Shown: in pieces, positions 46,360-55,440 of the stretch | How positions within the stretch are numbered: the stretch's first letter is position 1 | Layout of the letters: the number at the start of each line of letters is the position of its first letter | Source of the DNA: Winogradskyella wichelsiae | GTDB taxonomy: Bacteria > Bacteroidota > Bacteroidia > Flavobacteriales > Flavobacteriaceae | Length of the DNA stretch: 64,000 nt | NCBI RefSeq assembly: GCF_013403925.1 | Contig: NZ_JABFDJ010000002.1 | Location: 620,001 to 684,000 of the forward strand | Direction: 5' to 3' | Translations under genes and position numbers: made by a program | Notes under the pieces: generated by a model | Seen by the model: only the letters and a program-made list of their open reading frames with translations | What the model was told of the DNA's origin: nothing | The model's database searches: none

Positions 46360-48369
46360 ATGTCAGAAGAAACAAAAGCCCTCAATTTTATTGAGCATAT
46401 TATAGAAGAAGATTTAGCTAGCGGTTTAGCAAAAGACAAACTTCGATTCCGTTTTCCACCAGAACCTAATGGTTATTTACACATTGGTCATACCAAAGCC
46501 ATTGGTATTAGTTTTGGATTAGGGGAAACGTATAATGCACCTGTAAATTTAAGATTCGACGATACTAACCCTTCAAAAGAAGAACAAGAGTACGTAGATG
46601 CTATTAAAAAAGACATTGCTTGGTTAGGTTATCAATGGGAAAATGAACTGTATTCTTCAGATTATTTTCAGAAGTTATACGATTGGGCTATTCAAATGAT
46701 AAAAGATGGTAAGGCTTATGTAGACAGCCAAACTTCTGAAGCAATAGCCGAACAAAAAGGAACACCTACGCAAGTGGGTAAAAATAGTCCGTATAGAGAT
46801 CGTAGTATTGAAGAAAATTTAGATTTATTTACACGTATGAAAGCTGGCGAATTTCCTGCTGGTACACATATTCTTCGTGCTAAAATTGACATGGAAAGTC
46901 CAAATATGTTAATGCGAGATCCTATGATGTATCGTATTATGTTTGAGCATCACCACAGAACAGGAAATGATTGGTGTATATACCCAATGTACGATTGGAC
47001 GCATGGCGAAAGTGATTATATAGAACAAATTTCACATTCATTATGTTCTTTAGAATTTAAACCACACAGAGATCTTTATGATTGGTTTAAGGAAAATGTT
47101 CATGCTTATGCAAAAGATGAATTTCCTATGATGCCAAAACAACGAGAATTTGCACGTTTAAACTTGAGTTATACCATAATGAGTAAACGTAAATTATTGC
47201 GTTTAGTTGAAGATAAATTTGTTTCGGGTTGGGATGATCCGCGTATGCCAACCATTTCAGGTTTACGTCGTCGTGGTTATACACCAAATTCTATCCGTCA
47301 GTTTATAAAAAAAGTAGGTGTTGCTAAGCGCGAAAATGTAATAGATGTTTCTTTATTAGAATTCTGTATTCGTGAAGATTTAAACAAATCTGCCAATCGT
47401 GTGATGGCTGTTTTAGATCCTATAAAAGTTGTAATTACTAATTATCCTGAAGATAAAGAGGAATGGTTAGACGCTGAAAATAATCAGGAAGATGCTGCTG
47501 CCGGATTTAGAAAAGTACCTTTTTCAAGAGAAATTTATATTGAAAAAGATGATTTTAAAGAAGAAGCTGGAAGTAAATATTTTAGATTAAAACTTGGTGG
47601 TGAAGTAAGATTAAAAAATGCTTACATCATTAAAGCGAATAGCGTAGTTAAAGATGAAAATGGTGAGATTACTGAAATTCATTGTACATACGACGAGGAT
47701 ACCTCTAAAAAAGTAAAAGGAACTTTACATTGGGTTTCTATAAAACATGCTATTGAAGCTGAAATTAGAGAATATGATCGTTTGTTTATGCACGAGTCGC
47801 CAGATAGTGATAAAGACAAAGATTTTATGGAACTTTTAAATCCGAAATCTTTAACTGTAAAAACGGCTTATTTAGAACCAAGTTTAGCAGATGTTAAAGT
47901 AGGAGAGCAGTTTCAATTTCAACGTCTAGGATATTTCAACGTAGATAATGATTCTAAAGCCGAAAAATTAGTTTTTAATAAAACGGTAGGCTTAAGAGAT
48001 AGTTGGGAAAAAATAAAACCAAAACCTCAAAATAATCAGACTCAAAATAAGCCGCAACAGCAACAACAAAAACGTCCTGCTTTAAGTGTTATTCAGCAAT
48101 TGGGTAAAAAATACACTAATTTACCTGAAGAAAAACAAGCAAAGTCTAAAGTAGAGATACAAACGTTAGCCAATGATGTTGCTTACGATGATTTAGAGCC
48201 TTTATTTGGTACTGCTGTAAAAAAAGCAGGTACTCGTATCGCAACTTTAATTGCGTTAAAAGTATTGCTTAAAAATGGCTTAGAAAGAAATGAAGCTATT
48301 AATGAGTTTATAGAGAAAGCTAAAGAAGATAAAAATGAAGTCTTGGTTGCTGAGGCTTTAGATGTGTAA
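46360..48369 (+). CDS. glnS: Glutaminyl-tRNA synthetase with C-terminal YqeY-like extension
   Basis: This 669-aa class I synthetase has FPPEPNGYLHIGHTKAIG with HIGH at residues 41-44, the second signature as MSKRKLL at about 274-280, and a typical GlnS anticodon-binding beta-barrel (about 340-550). After a Gln-rich linker (NNQTQNKPQQQQQKRP, about 556-571) there is an extra domain of about 95 residues (TLANDVAYDDLEPLFGTAVKKAGTRI) resembling the YqeY/GatB tail found in some GlnRS. This extension may help tRNA binding. Direct glutaminylation implies that this organism has a dedicated GlnRS in addition to the GltX present here. Confidence 0.95.
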   Translation: MSEETKALNFIEHIIEEDLASGLAKDKLRFRFPPEPNGYLHIGHTKAIGISFGLGETYNAPVNLRFDDTNPSKEEQEYVDAIKKDIAWLGYQWENELYSSDYFQKLYDWAIQMIKDGKAYVDSQTSEAIAEQKGTPTQVGKNSPYRDRSIEENLDLFTRMKAGEFPAGTHILRAKIDMESPNMLMRDPMMYRIMFEHHHRTGNDWCIYPMYDWTHGESDYIEQISHSLCSLEFKPHRDLYDWFKENVHAYAKDEFPMMPKQREFARLNLSYTIMSKRKLLRLVEDKFVSGWDDPRMPTISGLRRRGYTPNSIRQFIKKVGVAKRENVIDVSLLEFCIREDLNKSANRVMAVLDPIKVVITNYPEDKEEWLDAENNQEDAAAGFRKVPFSREIYIEKDDFKEEAGSKYFRLKLGGEVRLKNAYIIKANSVVKDENGEITEIHCTYDEDTSKKVKGTLHWVSIKHAIEAEIREYDRLFMHESPDSDKDKDFMELLNPKSLTVKTAYLEPSLADVKVGEQFQFQRLGYFNVDNDSKAEKLVFNKTVGLRDSWEKIKPKPQNNQTQNKPQQQQQKRPALSVIQQLGKKYTNLPEEKQAKSKVEIQTLANDVAYDDLEPLFGTAVKKAGTRIATLIALKVLLKNGLERNEAINEFIEKAKEDKNEVLVAEALDV

Positions 48370-48390
48370 TCTACACGAATTATAATTTAT

Positions 48391-48427
48391 AAAAAAACCT
48401 CATAATTATTAGTTATGAGGTTTTTTT
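48391..48427. terminator. Terminator behind glnS
   Basis: Stem cctcataa (48398-48405) pairs with ttatgagg (48413-48420), is extended by A:T pairs and ends in a T run. The A run on the left lets it serve the convergent SPFH gene. Confidence 0.82.
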
Positions 48428-48468
48428 ATAAATACAAATTAACAATTGTTGCTATACATATTTAGCAA

Positions 48469-49401
48469 TTAATCATTTGCTTCATCTAGCTTTTTTTTGT
48501 TTTTCATGGCTTCACCAATTTGGTTACTTGCTGTAAAACTAGCTACCATATCATTTAGCATTTGGCTTCCTGCTTGTGGTGAATTTGGTAAAAGAATTAA
48601 ATTACTATTGGTTTCTTGTCCTATAGCTTGTAAAGTATCATAATGTTGCGTTACAACGATTAAAGCTGATGCTTCTTGAGAATTGATACCAACTCTATTT
48701 AAAACATCTACAGACTCTTCTAAACCACGTGCAATTTCGCGACGTTGGTCTGCAATACCTTGTCCTTGTAAACGTTTGCTTTCTGCTTCTGCTTTGGCTT
48801 TTTCTACTATTAAGATACGCTGTGCGTCTCCTTCATATTGCGCAGCTGTTTTTTCTCTATCTGCCGCATTAATACGGTTCATTGCTATTTTTACCTGTGG
48901 ATCTGGATCAATATCAGTCACTAAAGTTCTAATAATATCAAATCCGTAGTCCATCATAGCATCATTTAATTCTGCTTTTACAGCTAATGCAATATCATCT
49001 TTCTTTACAAAAACATCATCTAATTTCATTTTTGGTACTTCAGCACGCACCACATCAAATACATAAGAAGTAATTTGATCATGTGGATAATCTAACTTAT
49101 AAAACGCATCATAAACACTTTCTGTTACTACTTTGTATTGTACAGAAACTTTTAGTTTTACAAAAACATCATCTAAAGTTTTAGTCTCAATAATAACATC
49201 TAATTGTTGAATCTTTAAACTTAATTTTCCTGCAATTTTATCTACAAATGGAATTTTAAGCTGTAATCCAGAATGTCTAATACTGTTAAATTTACCAAAG
49301 CGTTCTATAATGGCAGCCGTTTGTTGTTTAACCACAAAGAATGATGAAAACAATACAAATAATGCAATTAATAAAAGTGGTACTAATATAAAGTTACCCA
49401 T
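48469..49401 (-). CDS. SPFH/band-7 domain membrane protein
   Basis: This 310-aa protein has an N-terminal transmembrane helix (about 4-24) and an SPFH/prohibitin-like domain (about 25-210: VVKQQTAAIIERFGKFNSIRHSG, VFVKLKVSVQYKVV, MNRINAADREKTAAQYEGDA). A helical C-terminal region has the usual EAESKRLQGQGIADQRREIARG and QHYDTLQAIG. Such proteins oligomerise in membranes and organise microdomains or protease complexes; no NfeD or FtsH partner is adjacent here. Located between glnS and gltX. Confidence 0.92.
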   Translation of the reverse strand: MGNFILVPLLLIALFVLFSSFFVVKQQTAAIIERFGKFNSIRHSGLQLKIPFVDKIAGKLSLKIQQLDVIIETKTLDDVFVKLKVSVQYKVVTESVYDAFYKLDYPHDQITSYVFDVVRAEVPKMKLDDVFVKKDDIALAVKAELNDAMMDYGFDIIRTLVTDIDPDPQVKIAMNRINAADREKTAAQYEGDAQRILIVEKAKAEAESKRLQGQGIADQRREIARGLEESVDVLNRVGINSQEASALIVVTQHYDTLQAIGQETNSNLILLPNSPQAGSQMLNDMVASFTASNQIGEAMKNKKKLDEAND

Positions 49402-49512
49402 AACATGATTTTATTTAAAATTAATACTACAATATACAAAATGTAAAGTTGGTTTTTTAGTAATCCTTATCAATCTGTAAATCAATAAGGATTACATCTT
49501 ATTAAAACCGTT

Positions 49513-51030
49513 CTATGAGATACTTTTTATTAAATTTTCAATGCGTTTTACCGTTTCAGCTTTCCCAATCATATACATAATATCAAAAACATCAGGACCT
49601 TGTAAAGCGCCAACAAGTGCTAATCTTAAAGGCATCATTACTTTTCCAAATCCGATTTCATTATCTGTAATCCAACCTTTAATGTTAGTTTGTAGGTTTT
49701 CAACTGTAAAATCTTCTGTGTTATTAACAAGTTCAATAACTTTATTTAATACGTCTTCAGTTCCTTCTTTTAAGGCTTTTTTAGAAGCTTTTTCATCAAA
49801 AGAAGTTGGTGTTGTAAAGAAAAAATGACTTAAGTTCCAAAAATCACTTACAAAAGTGGCACGTTCTTTAATTAAACCTACTGCTAAAGCAATGTAATTC
49901 ACATCCATTTCAGCCAATTCTGGTTGCATGGTTTTAAACTGTTCTGCTAAATGTAAATCTAATTGTTGTTGCATGTAATGGTGATTAAACCATTTGGTTT
50001 TATCCGGATCAAAACGTGCACCTGCTTTATGTACTTTTTCTAATTCAAAATCAGAAACTAATTGTTCTAAGCTAAAAATTTCTTGTTCTGTTCCTGGATT
50101 CCATCCTAAGAAGGCTAAGAAATTAACCACAGCTTCCGGGAAATAACCATCTTCTTTATAGCCTCTAGAAACCGTTCCGTCTGGTGCAGTATATTCTAAT
50201 GGAAATACAGGGAAACCTAATTTATCACCATCACGCTTGCTTAATTTTCCTTTTCCTGTTGGTTTTAAAATTAATGGTAAATGTGCAAATTCTGGTGCAT
50301 CCCAACCAAAAGCATCATATAATAATTTGTGTAAGGCTAAAGATGGTAACCATTCTTCACCACGGATAACATGTGTAATTTCCATTAAATGGTCATCCAC
50401 AATATTCGCTAGGTGATAGGTTGGCATCCCGTCACTTTTAAACAAAACCTTATCATCTAAAATATTAGTATCAATTTTAATTGTTCCTCTAATAATATCT
50501 TTTAGAATTAAATTTTCGTCTTGTGGCGATTTAAAACGAATTACATAATCATCACCAGCTTCAATCTTAGCTTGTGTTTCTTCAGGTGTTAATACCAAAG
50601 AATTAATTAAGTGTCCTTTTTCACGGTTATGCCAGTTGTAGATAAATGTTTTTCCTTCAGCTTCGTGTGCTTTTCTTTCTGCATCTAATTGTTCTGCAGT
50701 ATCAAAAGCGTAATAAGCATTTCCGCTAGCTATTAAATCGTCAGCATATTGTCTATATAAATGCTTACGTTCACTTTGTCTGTAAGGACCAAATTTTTCA
50801 TTCTTTCCTGGACCTTCATCAAAAGGCATTCCACACCAATCTAAAGATTTTATAATGTATTCTTCTGCGCCTTCAACAAAACGGTTTTGATCGGTATCTT
50901 CAATTCTAAGAACAAAATCACCACCATGTTTTTTGGCAAATAAATAGTTGAATAAAGCGGTTCTCACACCACCAATATGTAAAGGTCCTGTAGGACTTGG
51001 TGCAAAACGCACTCGTACTTTTTGAGACAT
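49513..51030 (-). CDS. gltX: Glutamyl-tRNA synthetase
   Basis: This 505-aa class I synthetase has RFAPSPTGPLHIGGVRTALFN (HIGH variant HIGG, about residues 8-28) and the KMSKS-type loop GKLSKRDGDKLG near 262-273. The catalytic fold includes RIEDTDQNRFVEGAEEYI and IRGEEWLPSLALH, and a helical anticodon-binding domain closes the protein. Length is typical. A -7 element is at 51082-51089. Monocistronic. Confidence 0.96.
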   Translation of the reverse strand: MSQKVRVRFAPSPTGPLHIGGVRTALFNYLFAKKHGGDFVLRIEDTDQNRFVEGAEEYIIKSLDWCGMPFDEGPGKNEKFGPYRQSERKHLYRQYADDLIASGNAYYAFDTAEQLDAERKAHEAEGKTFIYNWHNREKGHLINSLVLTPEETQAKIEAGDDYVIRFKSPQDENLILKDIIRGTIKIDTNILDDKVLFKSDGMPTYHLANIVDDHLMEITHVIRGEEWLPSLALHKLLYDAFGWDAPEFAHLPLILKPTGKGKLSKRDGDKLGFPVFPLEYTAPDGTVSRGYKEDGYFPEAVVNFLAFLGWNPGTEQEIFSLEQLVSDFELEKVHKAGARFDPDKTKWFNHHYMQQQLDLHLAEQFKTMQPELAEMDVNYIALAVGLIKERATFVSDFWNLSHFFFTTPTSFDEKASKKALKEGTEDVLNKVIELVNNTEDFTVENLQTNIKGWITDNEIGFGKVMMPLRLALVGALQGPDVFDIMYMIGKAETVKRIENLIKSIS

Positions 51031-51081
51031 AACAGAATATCGTAATTGTTTGTGAATCTGAATTTATTTCAGAATATCGTG

Positions 51082-51089
51082 CAAAGATA
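51082..51089 (-). promoter_or_regulatory. Candidate -7 element for gltX
   Basis: The minus strand reads TATCTTTG, matching TAnnTTTG, 51 bases before the ATG. Confidence 0.45.
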
Positions 51090-51307
51090 AAATTATAGCA
51101 GTTAAGTAGGAAGTGTGATGCACTAAGTTTTTTAGATGTGATTAAAATTAGACTCGTTAATTATTCGATTATTTGATGGTTTCAATTAAATACGATTGTA
51201 TTTCAGCTCTATTTAACACCAAAAAGGCTTATTATTAACAGAATCTTACCAATTTTGCAGTAATTGCAATAAAAATAAAATTGTAGTTTAGTCAGTTAGA
51301 ATAATAT

Positions 51308-54300
51308 ATGAGCAATTTTGAAACCATAAAACACAAACTAGAAGAATTTATTAAAAGGTATTATACCAATGAATTACTCAAAGGCGCTATCCTTTTTTTC
51401 GCCATTGGTTTGTTATATTTAATAATCACTTTGCTTGTAGAATATTTTTTATGGTTGAGTTCTACGGCCAGAACTATTTTATTCTGGGTCTTTATTTTAG
51501 TAGAATTAGGACTCTTTGTAAAGTTTATCGCTATTCCGTTATCTCATTTATTCAAATTTAGAAAAGGTATTAATTTTGAAACGGCTTCTAAATTAATAGG
51601 AAATCATTTTCCTGAAGTTAATGACAAATTATTAAATGTCCTTCAACTTAATGAAAGCGTTCAACATTCAGATTTATTATTAGCGAGTATAGAGCAGAAA
51701 TCTTTAGAATTACAGCCCATTCCTTTTAAAACTGCCATAAATTTTAAATCAAATACAAAATATCTAAAATATGCAGCTATACCTGTTGCTATTTTATTAT
51801 TATCTTATATAACAGGCAAAATTAATTGGTTTAGTGATAGTTATGAACGTGTTGTAAATTATAAAACAGCTTATGAACCACCTGCACCTTTTCAGTTTTT
51901 TGTTTTAAATGAATCGCTTCAAGCTGTAGAAAATAAAGATTTTAAATTACAAGTATCTACTGCAGGGAACGTTATACCTGAGAATGCACAAATAAAATTT
52001 AATGGTCAGTCTTATTTTCTGCAACAAGTAAGTCCTGGTAATTTTCAATATACATTTAGTTTACCAAAAGATGCTGTAGAATTTACACTAACGGCTAATG
52101 ATGTAACGTCTAAACCTTATGAACTTACAGTTGTAAATACACCAAACCTTGTTAATTTTGAAATGGTTTTAGATTACCCTTCACATACTAAAAAACAAGA
52201 TGAAGTGTTGAAAAGTACAGGTTCTGCTTTAATCCCAGAAGGAACAAAAGTAACATGGAAAGCAAAAACGAAAGCAACTACAAGTGTTCATATTTATGCA
52301 GAAGACACTTTGAGTTTTAAATTAAATTCTGACAATAATTTTGAAGCTTCTAAACAACTTTATAAAAATTACAATTATAGCATTACTACTAGTAATGAAG
52401 ATTTAACAGATTACGAGAATTTAGCTTATAACATTAATGTTGTAAAGGATATTTATCCTGAGTTACATATTAAAGTTCAAAAAGATTCTATAGATCAACA
52501 AAGTTTATATTTTTTCGGACAAGCCAATGATGATTATGGTTTATCTAAATTACAATTGGTGTATTATCCAACAGAAGATGAATCTAAAAAAGTGGTTTCA
52601 CCAATTTCAATCTCTAATTCTAATTTTAGCGAATTTGTAAGTGCTTTTCCAAATCAATTAAATTTAGAAGAAGGATTGAGCTACCAACTTTATTTTGAAG
52701 TTTTCGATAATGACGCAATTCATAATTATAAGCGCACAAAAAGTTCAACGTTTAGTTATCGTAAATTAACAAAAGGCGAAGAAGAGCAGAAACAATTAAA
52801 TGAGCAAAGTGAAACGATAAAGGATATCAGTAAAACTTTTGATAAACTTGAAGAGCAAGATAAGAAGCTTGAGGAATTATCTAAAACTCAAAAAGAAAAA
52901 GAAAGTCTTAATTTTAATGATAAAAAGAAATTTGAAGATTTCTTAAAGCGTCAAAAAAATCAAGAACAGTTGATGAAAAATTTCAACAAAAAACTTCAAG
53001 ATAATTTAGAAGAATTTCAAAAGGACGAAAAGAAAGACGATCAATTTAAAGAAGATTTAAAAGAACGTTTAAAAGAAAATGAAGCGCAACTTAAAAAAGA
53101 TGAAAAGCTTTTAGAGGAACTTGAAAAACTAAATAATAAAATTAACAAAGAACAGTTCACACAAAAACTTGAAGAATTATCCAAACAAAACAAAAATAAG
53201 AAACGAAGCATGCAACAGCTGTTAGAATTGACTAAACGTTTTTATGTCATGAAAAAAGCAGAGAAAGTTTCTAAAGAATTAAAAACGTTATCAGAGAAAC
53301 AAGAAGATCTTTCTGATAAGAAGAATGAAAATACAAAAGAAGCTCAAGAAAAACTAAATCAAGAATTCGAGAAACTTCAAAAAGATCTTGATGAACTTAA
53401 AAGAGAAGATAGACAACTTCAAAAATCTGTAGATATTCCTAGAGATGAATTTTTAGAGAATGAAATTAATCATGATCAACGGGAAGCGAAAGAAGCCCTA
53501 GAAGAAAAAGAAAAGGACCAAGGTGAAGAAAAGCCTAATGAAGCCAATGAAAAGCAGGAGAAGGCCAAAAAACAGCAAAAGAAAGCTGCTAAGAAGATGA
53601 AGCAAATGGCAGAGATGATGGACCAAGCGATGTCTGGTGGTGGCGGTGGTGGTGACCAACAATCTGAAGATATTGATACTTTACGTCAAATATTAGAGAA
53701 TTTACTAAGTTATTCATTTGATCAAGAGGAACTTATGAATACTTTTGATCGTGTAGATGTCAATAATAATAAATACGGAAAGTATATTATTGAGCAAAGT
53801 AACCTTAGAGAACATTTTGAGCACATTGATGATAGTTTATTTGCCTTATCATTAAGACAACCTAAAATATCTGAACAAGTTAATGAACAAATATCTGATG
53901 TATTTTTTAATATAGACAAGGCTCTAGAAAATTTAACTGAGAATAGAATTTACCAAGGAGTAGGTGCGCAACAATATGCTGTTACCGCAACTAATGAATT
54001 GGCTAATTTTTTAAGTGAAGTTTTAGATAATATGGAAATGTCCATGCAACCTTCAAAAGGACAAGGAAAAGGTGATGGTGAATCTTTACCTGATATTATT
54101 ATGAGTCAAGAAGAGTTGAATAAACAAATGGAAGAGGGCATAAAAAAAGAAGCAGGTAAAGAAGGAAAAGAGGGTAAGGAAGGTGAAGGAAAGAAACCTG
54201 GACAAGAAGGTAAAAAAGGCGAACAAGGTGAAGGTGAAAAACCAGGTGATAAAGGAAAATCTGGAAAAGAAGGTGAGCAAGGAGAAAGTGGCGAAAATGG

Positions 54301-54907
54301 TAAATCTGGCCAAGAAGGAAAAAGTGGTGAAGGAGGAAGGACTGGAGAAAACGGTGAAGGAGGTGAAGGTAGCCAAAATGGAAAAGAAGGTAAAAATGGC
54401 AAGGGTGGTAAGAATGGAAAAAACAAAGGTGAAGGCGAAAATGGAGAAGTAGAAGGTGAAAAAAATAATGGTTATGGAGAGGGCGGAAGTGAAGAACAAA
54501 ATGGAGAGCTGTTTAAAATTTACCAACAACAACAACAATTAAGACAAGCTTTAGAAGACCGAATTTCTAAAGATGGAACCATCCAATCTGCGGGTCAATT
54601 AATAAAGCAAATGGAGGAGATTGAATTAGATTTATTAAACACAGGATTTACAAATCAGACGCTTCAAAAAATGATGGATGTTCAACATCAATTATTAAAA
54701 ATGGAGAATGCTACATTTATGCAAGGTGAAGATACCAAGCGTAAATCTGAAACAAACAGTCAAGAGTTTAATCAGTCAAATTCAAATCAAATTGAAACAG
54801 CAAAACAATATTTCAATACAACCGAAATTTTAAATCGTCAAGCACTACCTTTGCAAGATTATTTTAAAAAGAAAATTCAAGAGTATTTTAAAGACACAGA
54901 TGATTAG
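51308..54907 (+). CDS. DUF4175-like giant membrane protein with coiled coil and collagen-like tract
   Basis: This 1,199-aa protein has two N-terminal transmembrane helices (about 23-70), a third near 155-170, a beta-rich exported region (about 190-470) and a very long Lys/Glu/Gln coiled coil (about 480-780). After these come a Gly run (about 776-781), a helical segment and a low-complexity tract at about 945-1060 where glycine occurs every third residue (GKE, GEQ, GDK, GKS, GES, GEN and similar triplets) with only a few interruptions. A final helical region has QQQQQLRQALEDRI. The overall pattern is that of DUF4175 proteins of Bacteroidota. Function unknown; surface or envelope scaffolding is a guess. 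It overlaps ybeY by eight bases. Confidence 0.8.
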   Translation: MSNFETIKHKLEEFIKRYYTNELLKGAILFFAIGLLYLIITLLVEYFLWLSSTARTILFWVFILVELGLFVKFIAIPLSHLFKFRKGINFETASKLIGNHFPEVNDKLLNVLQLNESVQHSDLLLASIEQKSLELQPIPFKTAINFKSNTKYLKYAAIPVAILLLSYITGKINWFSDSYERVVNYKTAYEPPAPFQFFVLNESLQAVENKDFKLQVSTAGNVIPENAQIKFNGQSYFLQQVSPGNFQYTFSLPKDAVEFTLTANDVTSKPYELTVVNTPNLVNFEMVLDYPSHTKKQDEVLKSTGSALIPEGTKVTWKAKTKATTSVHIYAEDTLSFKLNSDNNFEASKQLYKNYNYSITTSNEDLTDYENLAYNINVVKDIYPELHIKVQKDSIDQQSLYFFGQANDDYGLSKLQLVYYPTEDESKKVVSPISISNSNFSEFVSAFPNQLNLEEGLSYQLYFEVFDNDAIHNYKRTKSSTFSYRKLTKGEEEQKQLNEQSETIKDISKTFDKLEEQDKKLEELSKTQKEKESLNFNDKKKFEDFLKRQKNQEQLMKNFNKKLQDNLEEFQKDEKKDDQFKEDLKERLKENEAQLKKDEKLLEELEKLNNKINKEQFTQKLEELSKQNKNKKRSMQQLLELTKRFYVMKKAEKVSKELKTLSEKQEDLSDKKNENTKEAQEKLNQEFEKLQKDLDELKREDRQLQKSVDIPRDEFLENEINHDQREAKEALEEKEKDQGEEKPNEANEKQEKAKKQQKKAAKKMKQMAEMMDQAMSGGGGGGDQQSEDIDTLRQILENLLSYSFDQEELMNTFDRVDVNNNKYGKYIIEQSNLREHFEHIDDSLFALSLRQPKISEQVNEQISDVFFNIDKALENLTENRIYQGVGAQQYAVTATNELANFLSEVLDNMEMSMQPSKGQGKGDGESLPDIIMSQEELNKQMEEGIKKEAGKEGKEGKEGEGKKPGQEGKKGEQGEGEKPGDKGKSGKEGEQGESGENGKSGQEGKSGEGGRTGENGEGGEGSQNGKEGKNGKGGKNGKNKGEGENGEVEGEKNNGYGEGGSEEQNGELFKIYQQQQQLRQALEDRISKDGTIQSAGQLIKQMEEIELDLLNTGFTNQTLQKMMDVQHQLLKMENATFMQGEDTKRKSETNSQEFNQSNSNQIETAKQYFNTTEILNRQALPLQDYFKKKIQEYFKDTDD

Positions 54908-55313
54908 TTTTAATTACGAAACCGAGTTCAGTTTAGAACACACAGACCAAATTTCAGAATGGATTTCAAAAGCTATTACTGAAGAAAATTGTAAGGAAGG
55001 AGAAATCAATTATATTTTTTGTTCAGATGATTATTTACATAAATTAAATGTAGATTTTTTAGATCACGATACGTTAACCGATGTTATCAGTTTCGATTAT
55101 TCTTTAGGTAAAGAATTACATGGTGATATTTATATTTCTGTAGATCGTGTAAAAGAAAACGCAGATGATTTTAAAACCTTATTTAAGGACGAAATTTCTA
55201 GAGTTATTATTCATGGCGTTTTACATTATTGTGGTTACAAGGATAAGAATGATGAAGACGAAAAGATGATGCGTTCTAAAGAAGAATATTATTTAGCTAA
55301 GCGAAATTTTTAA
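54900..55313 (+). CDS. ybeY: Endoribonuclease YbeY (rRNA maturation)
   Basis: This 137-aa protein is the YbeY/UPF0054 metalloenzyme involved in 16S rRNA 3'-end maturation and ribosome quality control. LNVDFLDHDTLTDVISFDY and the metal motif HGVLHYCGYKDK near 107-118 identify it. In the standard motif HGxLHLxGYDH the third ligand is His; here that position is Asp (HGVLHYCGYKD), a change I believe is common in Flavobacteriia. The start lies inside the last codons of the preceding gene (eight-base overlap), so the two are coupled. Confidence 0.92.
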   Translation: MISFNYETEFSLEHTDQISEWISKAITEENCKEGEINYIFCSDDYLHKLNVDFLDHDTLTDVISFDYSLGKELHGDIYISVDRVKENADDFKTLFKDEISRVIIHGVLHYCGYKDKNDEDEKMMRSKEEYYLAKRNF

Positions 55314-55409
55314 TTAACGTTTAGTTACGCTTTGTTTCAATTTTATTAAAGTTGATAGCAAGCTAAAAATTATTAGTAAAACTTAAATTCTACGCTTGTA
55401 GGAATAAAT

Positions 55410-55425
55410 TGTTCCACGTGGAACA
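55410..55425. promoter_or_regulatory. parS-like site 1 (before mnmG)
   Basis: TGTTCCACGTGGAACA, a perfect 16-bp palindrome (18 bp with flanking T and A, 55409-55426). It matches the ParB/Spo0J binding consensus TGTTnCACGTGnAACA known from many bacteria. It lies 15 bases before the mnmG ATG. Confidence 0.85.
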
Positions 55426-55440
55426 AAATTAAAAATAAAT

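Noticed and set aside
54086..54538. Antisense frames opposite the collagen-like tract (Phe/Ser/Pro-rich)
   Set aside because: They are mirror images of the low-complexity Gly/Lys/Glu codons and have no independent support.
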